The notes: generated by a model from the sequence alone, not told the origin. Counted from the stretch's first letter, positions 15,748-24,414 are shown. The stretch: 32,975 nucleotides of DNA from Streptomyces sp. DI166 (GCF_900091315.1 NZ_FLSP01000092.1:1-32975); one strand, 5' to 3'. A program made the numbers and translations.

Positions 15748-16919
15748 CCACTCCACGGACGGACACGGCCACCCCGGTGGTGCTGGCCGGTGCGCGCGGG
15801 CACGGCCGCTGGCACCTGGAGAACATCCGCCGCCTCCAGCGCCGCGGGATCGTCCGGCTGGCCGGCATCTGCGAACTCACGCCGCTCACCCCGCAGGAGA
15901 TCCCCGACGGGCTCGGCACCCCTGAGCAGTCCCCCGACTTCGGGGCGCTGCTGGACGCCACCGGCGCCCGGATCGCGGTGATCTGCACGCCGATCCCGAC
16001 CCACACCGACCTGGCGCTGAAGGCCGCCGACCGGGGCGTGCACCTGCTGCTGGAGAAGCCGCCCGCCCCCTCCTACGCGGAGTTCCGGCGCATGGCCGAC
16101 GGGGTCGCCGCGGCGGGCGTCGCCTGCCAGATCGGCTTCCAGTCGCTCGGTTCGCAGGCGGTGCCCGCGATCCGCCGGATGATCGCCGACGGCACCGTCG
16201 GCGCTCTCGTCGGCATCGGCGGCGCCGGGGCCTGGGCCCGCCCCGAGTCGTACTACCGGCGCGCCCCCTGGGCCGGGAAGCGGCGCCTGCACGGCGTCGA
16301 CGTGATCGACGGGGCGCTCACCAACCCGCTCGCGCACGCCGTCGCCACCGCCCTCGCGCTCGGCGGCACCGACCGCGCCGACGACGTCACCGGCGTGGAG
16401 ACCGAGCTGCTGCGCGCCAACGACATCGAGTCCGACGACACCTCCTGCGTCCGGATCTCCACCGGCCACGGCCACCCGGTCACCGTCGCCGCCACCCTGT
16501 GCGCCGAACACCCCGACGAGCCGTACGTCGTGGTGCACGGCAGCAGCGGCCGCATCACCTTCTGGTACAAGCAGGACCGGGTCCTGCTCCAGCGCGCCGG
16601 ACACGGCCCGCAGGAGTTCGAGTACGGCCGCACCGACCTGCTGGAGAACCTGGTCCGGCACCTCACCGACGGCACCGACCTGCTGGTCGTGCCCGAGCGG
16701 ACCGGCGCCTTCATGCAGGTCGTCGAGGCGATCCGGCGGGCCCCCGACCCCGCCCCGCTGCCCGCCGGCTCCTGGCACCTGCTCGCCGACGAGCAGCGCC
16801 GGGTCGTACCCGGCGTGGACGGCCTGGTCGCCGCCGCGGCCGACACCCTCGCCCTCTACTCCGAGCTGGGCGCCCCCTGGGCGCTGCCCCACGGTCTGCG
16901 CAAAGAGGTGAGCACTTGA
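15744..16919 (+). CDS. Gfo/Idh/MocA-family oxidoreductase
   Basis: A 391-aa NAD(P)-dependent oxidoreductase. The N-terminal Rossmann part carries VVLAGARGHGRWHLENI in place of the usual GxGxxG, a CTPIPTHTDLAL strand and the family hallmark EKPPAP, whose Lys is catalytic. The C-terminal alpha/beta domain contains the GVDVIDGALTNPLAHAV segment with the expected Asp and His. Such enzymes oxidise or reduce sugars, sugar acids or 3-keto glycosides. Co-translation with the permease upstream and the PmoA-like gene downstream suggests action on the imported sugar, possibly as the dehydrogenase that supplies the aldonic acid. The substrate is unproven. Confidence 0.88.
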   Translation: MTTPRTDTATPVVLAGARGHGRWHLENIRRLQRRGIVRLAGICELTPLTPQEIPDGLGTPEQSPDFGALLDATGARIAVICTPIPTHTDLALKAADRGVHLLLEKPPAPSYAEFRRMADGVAAAGVACQIGFQSLGSQAVPAIRRMIADGTVGALVGIGGAGAWARPESYYRRAPWAGKRRLHGVDVIDGALTNPLAHAVATALALGGTDRADDVTGVETELLRANDIESDDTSCVRISTGHGHPVTVAATLCAEHPDEPYVVVHGSSGRITFWYKQDRVLLQRAGHGPQEFEYGRTDLLENLVRHLTDGTDLLVVPERTGAFMQVVEAIRRAPDPAPLPAGSWHLLADEQRRVVPGVDGLVAAAADTLALYSELGAPWALPHGLRKEVST

Positions 16920-17764
16920 TGACGACCAGCGACACCCCGGTACTGCGGGTCGCGGCCCGCCCGGTCGCCCGCTACGTCACCCGGCCCGAACTGCCCGCCC
17001 GGCTCTCCCCGCGCCCCTATCTGCACCCGGTCACCACCCTGGCCGGCACTCCGGTCACCGAGCTGCGGCCCGCCGACCACGCACACCACCTCGGCGTCGG
17101 TGTCGCCGTTCCCGACGTCGAGGGGCACAACTTCTGGGGCGGCCGCACCTTCGTCCGCGACCGGGGTCCCACCGAACTGGACAACCACGGAGCCCAGCGC
17201 CACCTGGGCTTCCAACTCCGCGACCCCGACGGGTTCGTGGAGGAACTGCGCTGGACGGCCGCCGGAACGGAACTGCTGCGCGAGCGCCGTACCGTCGCCG
17301 CGACCGAACTCACCGACGCCGCCTGGGCGCTGGACTTCACCTTCTCCCTCACCAACGTCACCGCGGGGGCGCTGTCCATCGGCAGCCCCGCCACCAACGG
17401 CCGCCCCGGCGCCGGGTACGGCGGGTTCTTCTGGCGGGCCCGCAAGGAGGGCACGTCCCCCGATGTGCTCGTCCCGAACGCGGAGGGGGAGGAGCGGGTG
17501 CACGGCCGCCGCGCCGACTGGGTCGCCCTGGTCGGCTCCACCTGGACGCTGGTCTTCGCGGGCGCCACCGAACGCACCCGTGAGGACCCGTGGTTCGTAC
17601 GTGCCGGGGAGTACCCGGGTGTCGGCTCCTCGCTCGCCCACGACCAGCGGCTCGCGGTGCCGCCGGGCGACACCGTGGTCCGGCGGATCGTCACCGTCGT
17701 CGCCGACGGCCGCCTCGACCACGCGGCGGCCGGGGCCCTGGTCCGCAAGGCGGTGAGCGCGTGA
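16919..17764 (+). CDS. PmoA family protein (DUF6807)
   Basis: A 281-aa soluble protein without signal peptide. The motifs HPVTTLAGTPVTELRPADHAHHLG (read as separate conserved strands), HNFWGGRTFVRDRG and NGRPGAGYGGFFWRA are those of the 'PmoA' or DUF6807 family; the name is historical and does not imply methane monooxygenase activity. The HH pair after PADHA and the conserved Trp/Gly loop are the likely functional core. It begins at a TGATG junction with the oxidoreductase gene and ends in a GTGA overlap with GH43. Consistent pairing with Gfo/Idh/MocA enzymes suggests a role in sugar oxidation or 3-keto-glycoside handling, but no reaction can be assigned from sequence. Confidence 0.82.
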   Translation: MTTSDTPVLRVAARPVARYVTRPELPARLSPRPYLHPVTTLAGTPVTELRPADHAHHLGVGVAVPDVEGHNFWGGRTFVRDRGPTELDNHGAQRHLGFQLRDPDGFVEELRWTAAGTELLRERRTVAATELTDAAWALDFTFSLTNVTAGALSIGSPATNGRPGAGYGGFFWRARKEGTSPDVLVPNAEGEERVHGRRADWVALVGSTWTLVFAGATERTREDPWFVRAGEYPGVGSSLAHDQRLAVPPGDTVVRRIVTVVADGRLDHAAAGALVRKAVSA

Positions 17765-19281
17765 ACACCAAGGCCGGCCCGGACACTTACACCAACCCGG
17801 TCCTCAACGCCGACTGGTCCGACCCGGACGTGATCCGCGTCGGGGACGACTTCTACCTCACCGCCTCCAGCTTCGGCCGCGTCCCGGGCCTGCCGTTGCT
17901 GCACTCCCGCGACCTGGTCAACTGGACCCTGGTCGGCCATGCCCTGCAACGCCTCGAACCCGAGGCCGAGTTCCGCGTCCCCCGGCACGACTGCGGCGTC
18001 TGGGCCCCCTCCCTGCGCCACCACGCCGACCGGTTCTGGATCTTCTGGGGCGACCCCGACCAGGGCATCTACCAGGTCAACGCGCCCGAGATCCGGGGGC
18101 CCTGGACCCGGCCGCACCTGGTCAAGGCGGGCAAGGGACTGATCGACCCCTGCCCCCTGTGGGACGAGGAGACCGGCGAGGCGTACCTGGTGCACGCCTG
18201 GGCCAAATCCCGCTCCGGGACCAAGAACCGGCTCACCGGGCACCGGATGCACCCCGACGGCACCGAACTCCTCGACGCGGGCAAGGTGATCGTCGACGGC
18301 GACCGCATCCCCGGCTGGTTCACCCTGGAGGGCCCCAAGCTCTACCGGCACGACGGCTGGTTCTGGATCCTCGCCCCGGCCGGGGGAGTGGAGACCGGCT
18401 GGCAGGGCGCCTTCCGCTCGCGCGGCTTCTTCGGCCCGTACGAGGAACGGATCGTGCTCGAACAGCGGGACACCGACGTCAACGGCCCCCACCAGGGCGG
18501 CTGGGTGCGCACCGGGGCCGGTGAGGACTGGTTCGTCCACTTCCAGCAGCGCGGCGCCTACGGCAGGGTCGTGCACCTCCAGCCGATGCGCTGGGCAGCC
18601 GACGGCTGGCCGGTCGTCGGTGCCGACGGCGCCCCCGTGGCCGTACACCGCAGGCCCGCGCTGCCGCCGCAGCCGCCCGCGGCGCCCGCCACCGACGACG
18701 ACTTCCCCGGCGGACGGTACGGCAGGCAGTGGCAGTGGACGGCCAACCCGCGCGACGGCTGGTCCACCCAGCACTCGGCGGACGGACTGCGGCTCACCTG
18801 CGTCCGCACCGACGACCCGCACGACCTGCGGACACTGCCCCACATCCTCACCCAGCGGCTGCCCGGCACCCCGGCCGCGGTCGAGGTCGGACTGCGCCTG
18901 CACAGCGAACAGCCGGGAGCCCGGGCCGGACTCACGGTGCTCGGTGACGCGTACGGCTGGATCGGGCTCCAGCGCGAGAGCGACGGCTCGGTCCACCTGG
19001 TCCACCGCTTCGCGGAGACCGTCGCCGAGCGCGAACGCGACGCCGCCCACCCCGTACCCGCCCCCGACGGAGCCGCCCGGCTCCGGATCGACATCGCGGC
19101 CGGCGCCCGCTGCCGGTTCCACTACGACACCGGCGACGGCTGGACGCCCTCCGGCCCCGTCTTCGCCGCCACCCCCTGGCGCTGGGTGGGAGCCCTGCTC
19201 GGCCTGTTCGCGCTCGCGCCCGCCGGTCAGGGACACGCCGGCGCGGCAACCTTCACGCACTTCACGGTCACCAACTCCTAG
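17761..19281 (+). CDS. GH43-family glycoside hydrolase (beta-xylosidase / alpha-L-arabinofuranosidase-like)
   Basis: A 506-aa protein with a GH43 five-bladed propeller followed by a C-terminal beta-sandwich (concanavalin-like, from about residue 310). The catalytic set is visible: Asp21 in WSDPDVIRVGDDFYL (base), Asp129 in IDPCPLWDEETG (pKa modulator) and Glu190 in LEGPKLYRHDGW (acid). There is no signal peptide, so it probably cleaves short oligosaccharides after import. The GTG at 17761 overlaps the PmoA stop codon. The layout resembles bacterial xylosidase/arabinofuranosidase members, releasing D-xylose or L-arabinose from pectin side chains or arabinoxylan; other exo-activities are possible. 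Confidence 0.88.
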   Translation: MNTKAGPDTYTNPVLNADWSDPDVIRVGDDFYLTASSFGRVPGLPLLHSRDLVNWTLVGHALQRLEPEAEFRVPRHDCGVWAPSLRHHADRFWIFWGDPDQGIYQVNAPEIRGPWTRPHLVKAGKGLIDPCPLWDEETGEAYLVHAWAKSRSGTKNRLTGHRMHPDGTELLDAGKVIVDGDRIPGWFTLEGPKLYRHDGWFWILAPAGGVETGWQGAFRSRGFFGPYEERIVLEQRDTDVNGPHQGGWVRTGAGEDWFVHFQQRGAYGRVVHLQPMRWAADGWPVVGADGAPVAVHRRPALPPQPPAAPATDDDFPGGRYGRQWQWTANPRDGWSTQHSADGLRLTCVRTDDPHDLRTLPHILTQRLPGTPAAVEVGLRLHSEQPGARAGLTVLGDAYGWIGLQRESDGSVHLVHRFAETVAERERDAAHPVPAPDGAARLRIDIAAGARCRFHYDTGDGWTPSGPVFAATPWRWVGALLGLFALAPAGQGHAGAATFTHFTVTNS

Positions 19282-19322
19282 CACCCGTACGCCCGTCGGG
19301 AGCCGCAACGACGCATCTCCGT

Positions 19323-19336
19323 GGCAAGCGCTTGCC
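19323..19336. promoter_or_regulatory. Perfect LacI-type palindrome upstream of sugar-binding protein gene
   Basis: GGCAAGCGCTTGCC is a perfect 14-bp palindrome in the 132-bp gap between GH43 and the binding-protein gene. It shares the AAGCGCTT core with 13892-13899 and is typical of LacI/GalR-family operators. It indicates a separate promoter and regulation for the binding protein. Confidence 0.65.
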
Positions 19337-19413
19337 GGCGACGGGCGGAACCACCGCCACCACCGCCCCCACAACTCCACAACTCGCAGCATCCAGAAGA
19401 AGAGAGCCGACCA

Positions 19414-20760
19414 ATGAAGATCAGCATCCGTAGAAGCAGGCGCGCCGCCGTGGCCGTCGCCCTGGGGTCCGTCCTCGCCCTCACCGCCACCGCCTGCGGC
19501 GACGACGGCAGCGGTGGTGGAGGGGACAAGGGGGCCGAGGGCTCCGGCAAGGGCGAGATCGTCTTCTGGGACAACAACGGCGGTGTCCGCACCGACATCT
19601 GGAAGGAGATCATCGCCGACTTCGAGAAGGCGAACCCGGACATCAAGGTCCAGTACGTGCCCATCGCCGCCACCGAGGTGCAGTCCAAGTACGACACCGC
19701 CATCCAGGGCGGCGGACTCCCGGACGTCGGCGGTGTCGGAGCCGCGATGCTCGCCGGGATCGCCGCGCAGGACGCGCTGGAACCGGTGGAGGACCGCCTC
19801 GCCAAGTCCTCGCTGAACGGCAAGCTCAACGAGGACATGGTCACGTCGGTCAAGGTGGCCGGCGGCTCCGACGAGCACATGTACTCGATCCCCACCTCCG
19901 CCAACAACGGCGTGCTGTACTACCGCACCGACCTGTTCAAGAAGGCGGGCCTGGAGGAGCCGACGAGCTGGGACGCCTTCTACGAGGCGGCCGAGAAGCT
20001 CACCAACTCCGGCAAGAACGAGTTCGGTTACACCATCCGCGGTGGCGCCGGGTCGATCGCGCAGGCCCTGGACGCGATGTACGGGCAGAGCGGGATCACC
20101 GAGTTCTGGGACGGCGACAGGACCACCCTCAACGACCCGAAGAACGTCGAGGCGCTGGAGAAGTACGCGGCGCTCTACAAGAAGGTCACCCCGGCCGCCG
20201 ACCTCAACAACGACTTCACCAAGATGGTCGCGCAGTGGGACTCCGGCACCATCGGCATGCTCAACCACAACCTGGGCTCCTACCAGGACCATGTGAAGGC
20301 GCTCGGCGTCGAGAAGTTCCGGGGCATCCCGCAGCCCGTCGGCCCCTCCGGCAAGCGCGTCCAGGTGTCCAACCCGGTCGACGGGCTCGGCCTGTTCAAG
20401 AGCTCCAAGAACAAGGACGCCGCCTGGAAGTTCATCGAGTTCGCCGCCTCGCACGAGTCGAACTCGAAGTGGAACGAGTCGGCGGGCGCCATCCCGTCCA
20501 ACACCGAGGCCGCGAAGGACGCCTGGATCAATGAGGCCGAGCCCACCAAGCTCGCCGCCGCCGCGCTGAACGACGGCTCCACCAGCATCGTCCAGCTCCC
20601 GTACTACCTGCCGGACTGGAACACCATCTCCAAGGCCGACAACGAGCCGAACTTCCAGAAGGTCCTGCTCGGGAAGATGAGCGCGAAGGACTTCCTCGAC
20701 ACGGTCGCCGAGCAGCTCAACGAGGCGCAGGCCGAGTGGAACGAGCAGAAGAAGTCCTGA
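19414..20760 (+). CDS. Extracellular sugar-binding lipoprotein of ABC importer
   Basis: A 448-aa family 1 solute-binding protein. The signal peptide (KISIRRSRRAAVAVALGSVL) ends in a lipobox-like LTATAC, making Cys28 the likely lipid anchor, followed by a Gly/Ser linker. IVFWDNNGGVRTDIWKEII, YRTDLFKKAGLEEPTSWDAF and DAAWKFIEFAASHESNSKW are standard for the fold. The ATG at 19414 is chosen over an upstream frame that would cross the operator. It serves the two permeases of the operon. It shares the upstream AGAAGAGAGCCG motif with the PL1 gene at about 21700. A long terminator hairpin follows. Confidence 0.93.
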   Translation: MKISIRRSRRAAVAVALGSVLALTATACGDDGSGGGGDKGAEGSGKGEIVFWDNNGGVRTDIWKEIIADFEKANPDIKVQYVPIAATEVQSKYDTAIQGGGLPDVGGVGAAMLAGIAAQDALEPVEDRLAKSSLNGKLNEDMVTSVKVAGGSDEHMYSIPTSANNGVLYYRTDLFKKAGLEEPTSWDAFYEAAEKLTNSGKNEFGYTIRGGAGSIAQALDAMYGQSGITEFWDGDRTTLNDPKNVEALEKYAALYKKVTPAADLNNDFTKMVAQWDSGTIGMLNHNLGSYQDHVKALGVEKFRGIPQPVGPSGKRVQVSNPVDGLGLFKSSKNKDAAWKFIEFAASHESNSKWNESAGAIPSNTEAAKDAWINEAEPTKLAAAALNDGSTSIVQLPYYLPDWNTISKADNEPNFQKVLLGKMSAKDFLDTVAEQLNEAQAEWNEQKKS

Positions 20761-20779
20761 CGGCCCGGGGCCCGTTGTC

Positions 20780-20809
20780 CGTGGGGGGCTGCACACGCAG
20801 GCCCCCACG
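20780..20809 (+). terminator. Strong terminator hairpin after sugar-binding protein gene
   Basis: The arms 20780-20792 and 20797-20809 form a 13-bp stem with one mismatch and the loop ACAC. It ends the catabolic/transport operon before the secreted esterase gene. Confidence 0.75.
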
Positions 20810-20843
20810 CCCCCGGCCCACGACAAGAAAGTAGGGCAGCCTC

Positions 20844-21641
20844 ATGTCGCTGACCCGCAGACAGGTGGCCGGTGCCGCTCTCGTCACCGCCGCCGCCGTA
20901 CCCCTGACCTTCGGTACCGCCCACGCCGGTGAGCACCGCCGGCGGACCGTCTTCATCGCCGGTGACTCCACCGCCGCCCAGAAATACGCCGACGCCGCGC
21001 CCGAGACCGGGTGGGGCATGGCCCTTCCCTTCTTCCTGCACAGGCAGCTCGATGTCGCCAACCACGCGGTCAACGGCCGCAGTTCGAAGAGCTTCGTGGA
21101 CGAGGGGCGGCTGGCCGCCCTGCTCGCGGCCGTACGGCCCGGGGACCTCCTGCTGATCCAGTTCGCGCACAACGACGAGAAGACCGAGGACCCCACCCGT
21201 TACACCGAGCCCTGGACCACGTACCAGGACCACCTGCGCCTGTACATCGAGGGCGCCCGCTCCCGCGGGGCCCGGCCGGTGCTGGCCACCGCCGTGGAGC
21301 GACGGAGGTTCGACGCCGAGGGCAACGCCCGCCCCAGCCACGGCGAGTACCCGGCGGCGATGCGCGCCCTCGCCGCACAGGAGCGGGTCGCGCTGCTCGA
21401 CATCCAGGCGCTGTCACTGGAGCTGTGGCAGTCGCTGGGCGTCGAGGAGACCAAGAAGTACTTCAACTGGACCGCCACCGAGCAGGACAACACGCACTTC
21501 AACCCGCCCGGCGCCATCGAGGTCGCGCGGCTCGTGGCACGGGAGCTGCTGCGCGCCCGGGTACTGCGCGTACGGGACGTACGACGGCTGGGGGACGCGA
21601 TCCCGGAGTCCTGGATCAGCTGGCCCGACGCCGTGGCCTGA
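20844..21641 (+). CDS. Secreted rhamnogalacturonan acetylesterase-like GDSL hydrolase (CE12 type)
   Basis: A 265-aa exported SGNH hydrolase. The N-terminus SLTRRQVAGAALVTAAAVPL is a twin-arginine signal with likely cleavage after AHA (about residue 28). Family blocks are present: GDST with nucleophile Ser42, the Gly block in NHAVNGRSSKSF, Asn110 in QFAHND, and Asp215/His218 in DNTHFN. DNTHF together with GDSTAA is typical of CE12 rhamnogalacturonan acetylesterases, which remove acetyl groups from pectin backbones so that lyases can act. It is followed by PL1 and pectinesterase genes, which supports this role. Another acetyl-polysaccharide could also be the substrate. Confidence 0.88.
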   Translation: MSLTRRQVAGAALVTAAAVPLTFGTAHAGEHRRRTVFIAGDSTAAQKYADAAPETGWGMALPFFLHRQLDVANHAVNGRSSKSFVDEGRLAALLAAVRPGDLLLIQFAHNDEKTEDPTRYTEPWTTYQDHLRLYIEGARSRGARPVLATAVERRRFDAEGNARPSHGEYPAAMRALAAQERVALLDIQALSLELWQSLGVEETKKYFNWTATEQDNTHFNPPGAIEVARLVARELLRARVLRVRDVRRLGDAIPESWISWPDAVA

Positions 21642-21715
21642 GCACGAACCGAGCCCCGTCGCCGAGGGGCCCGGCCGAACCGAATCCCCACCTCTGAGAG
21701 AAGAGAGCCGCATTC

Positions 21716-23035
21716 ATGCGCACACAGATATGGCATGGGCATGCCATGAAGAGAACCGCCGTACTCGCCGGCTGTGTCTCGCTCGTCCTCGGGATCACCG
21801 GCGCCGGAGCGGTCCAGGCCCGGCCGCACCACCACGACCCCGCGCGGGATGTCCTCCCCGCCGGGGACGGCTGGGCGTCGGAGGGCGCCGGGACCACCGG
21901 CGGCTCGGCCGCCACCAAGGACCGCGTGTACACGGTCTCCACCTGGGCCGAGTTCAAGGCCGCCCTCGCCGAGGAGGGCACCGCGCCCCGCATCATCAAG
22001 GTCAAGGGCGCGATCGACGCCGTCTCCGAGGGCTGCGACGCGCTGGCCGTCGAGGGCTACGACTTCCAGCAGTACCTCGCCGACTACGACCCCGCAGTCT
22101 GGGGCCACGACACCCCGGTCAGCGGTGAGCAGGAGGATCTGCGGGCCGCGTCCGCCGCCAACCAGGACCGGATGATCAAGGCCGAGGTGCCCGCCAACAC
22201 CACCATCGTGGGCGTCGGCCGGGACGCCGGGATCCGCGGCGGCAGCCTCCAGATCAAGGGCGTCGACAATGTGATCGTCCGGAACCTCACCATCGAGGCC
22301 CCCGTCGACTGCTTCCCGCAGTGGGACCCCACCGACGACAACAAGACCGGTGCCTGGAACTCCGAGTACGACGGTGTCGTCGTCTACGGCTCCACCCATG
22401 TGTGGATCGACCACAACACGCTCACCGACGGCCGCTATCCCGACAGTTCGCTGCCCGAGTACTTCGGCAAGGTCTACCAGCAGCACGACGGACTGCTGGA
22501 CGTGGTGCGCGGCGCCAACTACGTGACGGTGTCCTGGAATTCGTTCAACGACCACGACAAGACCATGCTGATCGGCAACAGCGACGGCGCGGGCGCCACC
22601 GACACCGGAAAGCTCAAGGTCACCCTCCACCACAACCGCTTCGAGGGCATCGTGGAGCGGGCGCCGCGGGTCCGCTTCGGCCAGGTCGACTCGTACAACA
22701 ACCACTTCGTCGTCACCAAGGGCCAGAAGTTCGGCTACGTCTTCGGCATCGGCGCCAACTCGCAGCTGTACGCCAGCCACAACGCCCTCACACTGGCGCC
22801 CGGCGTCAGTGTCGGCAAGGTGCTGAAGAAGTGGAGCGAGGCGCCGCTGACCGCCGAGCACAACTACGTCAACGGCAGGCTCACCGACCTGATCGCCGTC
22901 CACAACGCGGAGATCCCCGCCGAGACCCTCCAGTCCGGCGCGGGCTGGACGCCCAGCCTGCGCACCAAGGTCGACCACCCGAAGGCCGTCCCCGGCATCG
23001 TCGACCACCGCGCGGGCGCCGGCCGCGTCTGCTGA
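21716..23035 (+). CDS. Secreted pectate lyase, polysaccharide lyase family 1
   Basis: A 439-aa exported protein with a signal peptide (RTAVLAGCVSLVLGITGAGA). The parallel beta-helix lyase motifs are clear: VWIDHNTLTDG at residues 229-239 and ERAPRVRFG around 314-322, which holds the catalytic and substrate-binding arginines; Asp219 in SEYDG fits a calcium ligand. It cleaves de-esterified homogalacturonan by Ca2+-dependent beta-elimination. The first ATG (21716) has GAAGAGAG at eight bases; a second in-frame ATG at 21746 would give a more conventional signal peptide but lacks a ribosome-binding site. It lies between the acetylesterase and pectinesterase genes. Confidence 0.92.
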   Translation: MRTQIWHGHAMKRTAVLAGCVSLVLGITGAGAVQARPHHHDPARDVLPAGDGWASEGAGTTGGSAATKDRVYTVSTWAEFKAALAEEGTAPRIIKVKGAIDAVSEGCDALAVEGYDFQQYLADYDPAVWGHDTPVSGEQEDLRAASAANQDRMIKAEVPANTTIVGVGRDAGIRGGSLQIKGVDNVIVRNLTIEAPVDCFPQWDPTDDNKTGAWNSEYDGVVVYGSTHVWIDHNTLTDGRYPDSSLPEYFGKVYQQHDGLLDVVRGANYVTVSWNSFNDHDKTMLIGNSDGAGATDTGKLKVTLHHNRFEGIVERAPRVRFGQVDSYNNHFVVTKGQKFGYVFGIGANSQLYASHNALTLAPGVSVGKVLKKWSEAPLTAEHNYVNGRLTDLIAVHNAEIPAETLQSGAGWTPSLRTKVDHPKAVPGIVDHRAGAGRVC

Positions 23036-23093
23036 CCCCCGCCACGGCCGGGGCGCGCCGCCGCCCCGGCCGCACCCGGAAGGAGCGCACCGC

Positions 23094-24206
23094 ATGCACC
23101 TCCCCCTGTCCAGAAGGGGCTTCCTGCTGGCGGGCGCCGGAGCCGCCGTCGCCCTCGCCGCCCCGCCCGCCCAGGCGGCCCCGCGCCGCCGCCCGTTCGG
23201 CCGCTACGGCTCACCCGCCGCCCGCCTCACCCCGGGCACCCTCTACGTCGACCCGCACGGCCGCGGCGACCACACCACCGTCCAGGCCGCCGTCACCGCG
23301 GCCACCGGAACCGCCCGCACCCTGGTCCTGGCGCCCGGCACCTACCGCGAGACCGTCAGTGTGGACGCCACCCGCACCGACATGACCTGGCTCGGCGCCG
23401 GGGACGACCCGCGGGACGTCGTCATCGTGTACGACAACGCCGCCGGCACCCCCAAGCCCGACGGCTCCGGCACCTACGGCACCTCCGGCTCGGCCACCAC
23501 CACCGTGCGCGCCGACGGATTCACCGCCCACCGGATCACCTTCGCCAACGACTGGCTGCGCGCCGACCACCCCGGGGTCACCGGCACCCAGGCCGTCGCG
23601 CTCAAGGTCATGGGCGACCGCTCGGCCTTCCACCACTGCCGTTTCCTCGGCCACCAGGACACCCTGTACGCCGACACGGGCGCGCTCTCCGTCTTCGCCC
23701 GCCAGTACTTCGCGCACTGCTATGCCGAGGGTGACGTCGACTTCGTCTTCGGCCGGGCCACGGCGGTCTTCGAGCACTGCCACTTCCGTACGCTGACCCG
23801 CACCGACCTCGCGTCGGCGCCGTACGGTTTCGTCTTCGCGCCCTCCACGGCGGGCGCCAACCCGCTCGGCTACCTGGTCACCAGGGGCCGGGTGACCAGC
23901 GAGGCCCCGGACGGCCACTACAAGCTCGCCCGGCCGTGGGTGCCCAGTTCCGACACCACGGCCCGTCCTATGCTCACCGTCCGGGACACCTGGCTCGGCC
24001 CCGGCATCGACGCGGTCGCGCCCTACGCCAACATGTCCAGCTCCTTCCCCTGGCAGGAGCAGCGGTTCGCGGAGTACCGCAACACCGGCCCCGGAGCGCG
24101 GATCACCGTCCCGGAGAACCGCCCCCAACTCACCGCCGAACAGGCCGCGTCGGCGCACCGCGCGGCCTGGCTCGGGGACTGGGAGCCCTGGACGGAGGAC
24201 TGCTAG
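23094..24206 (+). CDS. Secreted pectinesterase (CE8)
   Basis: A 370-aa exported pectin methylesterase. The N-terminus has a classic twin-arginine motif SRRGFLLAGAGAAVALA. All CE8 signatures are present: APGTYRE (80-86), GTQAVALKV, GHQDTLY with Asp189, GDVDFVFG with the nucleophile Asp216, and LARPW with Arg280 and Trp282. It hydrolyses methyl esters of homogalacturonan to give pectate, the substrate of the PL1 and PL3 lyases beside it. It is spaced 58 bp from the PL1 gene and probably co-transcribed. A strong hairpin follows at 24337-24368. Confidence 0.93.
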   Translation: MHLPLSRRGFLLAGAGAAVALAAPPAQAAPRRRPFGRYGSPAARLTPGTLYVDPHGRGDHTTVQAAVTAATGTARTLVLAPGTYRETVSVDATRTDMTWLGAGDDPRDVVIVYDNAAGTPKPDGSGTYGTSGSATTTVRADGFTAHRITFANDWLRADHPGVTGTQAVALKVMGDRSAFHHCRFLGHQDTLYADTGALSVFARQYFAHCYAEGDVDFVFGRATAVFEHCHFRTLTRTDLASAPYGFVFAPSTAGANPLGYLVTRGRVTSEAPDGHYKLARPWVPSSDTTARPMLTVRDTWLGPGIDAVAPYANMSSSFPWQEQRFAEYRNTGPGARITVPENRPQLTAEQAASAHRAAWLGDWEPWTEDC

Positions 24207-24304
24207 CGCCCGCGTGCGGGGCCGGCCGACTCCAGCGTCGGCACCAGCGCGAGCAGGCGCTTGTACTCGGCCCGCGTCACCGGGATCACCGTGCCGTGCG
24301 TCAC
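24203..24304 (-). other. Possible short ORF or gene remnant (33 codons)
   Basis: On the minus strand a GTG at 24304 opens a 33-codon frame (VTHGTVIPVTRAEYK...) ending at a TAG that shares the CTAG with the pectinesterase stop. It reads like the end of a longer protein (VTRAEYKRLLALVPTLES), but the SD-like AGGAG overlaps the start codon and no family is recognised. It may be a decayed gene or a chance frame. Confidence 0.2.
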
Positions 24305-24336
24305 TCCTGTGTGGGGGTGGTGGATTCTGTTGGAAG

Positions 24337-24368
24337 GCGCCCCCGCCGGTCGTCACCGGCGGGGGCGC
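24337..24368. terminator. Bidirectional terminator between pectinesterase and PL3 genes
   Basis: A perfect 14-bp stem (24337-24350 with 24355-24368) and loop CGTC lies between two convergent genes. It can end transcripts from both sides. Confidence 0.8.
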
Positions 24369-24414
24369 TTCATCTGCTGACCGAGGGGGGCTCTGGCCAG
24401 CAGGTCCGGGAAAC

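Noticed and set aside
16919..17764. Particulate methane monooxygenase subunit
   Set aside because: The 'PmoA' family name is misleading: the protein is soluble, has no membrane spans and lies in a sugar operon.
17017..20826. A 1269-codon open frame on the minus strand
   Set aside because: It is antisense to GH43, PmoA and binding-protein genes, all with clear motifs; long stop-free antisense frames are common at this GC content.
21200..23095. A 631-codon minus-strand frame over the lyase genes
   Set aside because: It is antisense to PL1, with no recognisable domain.
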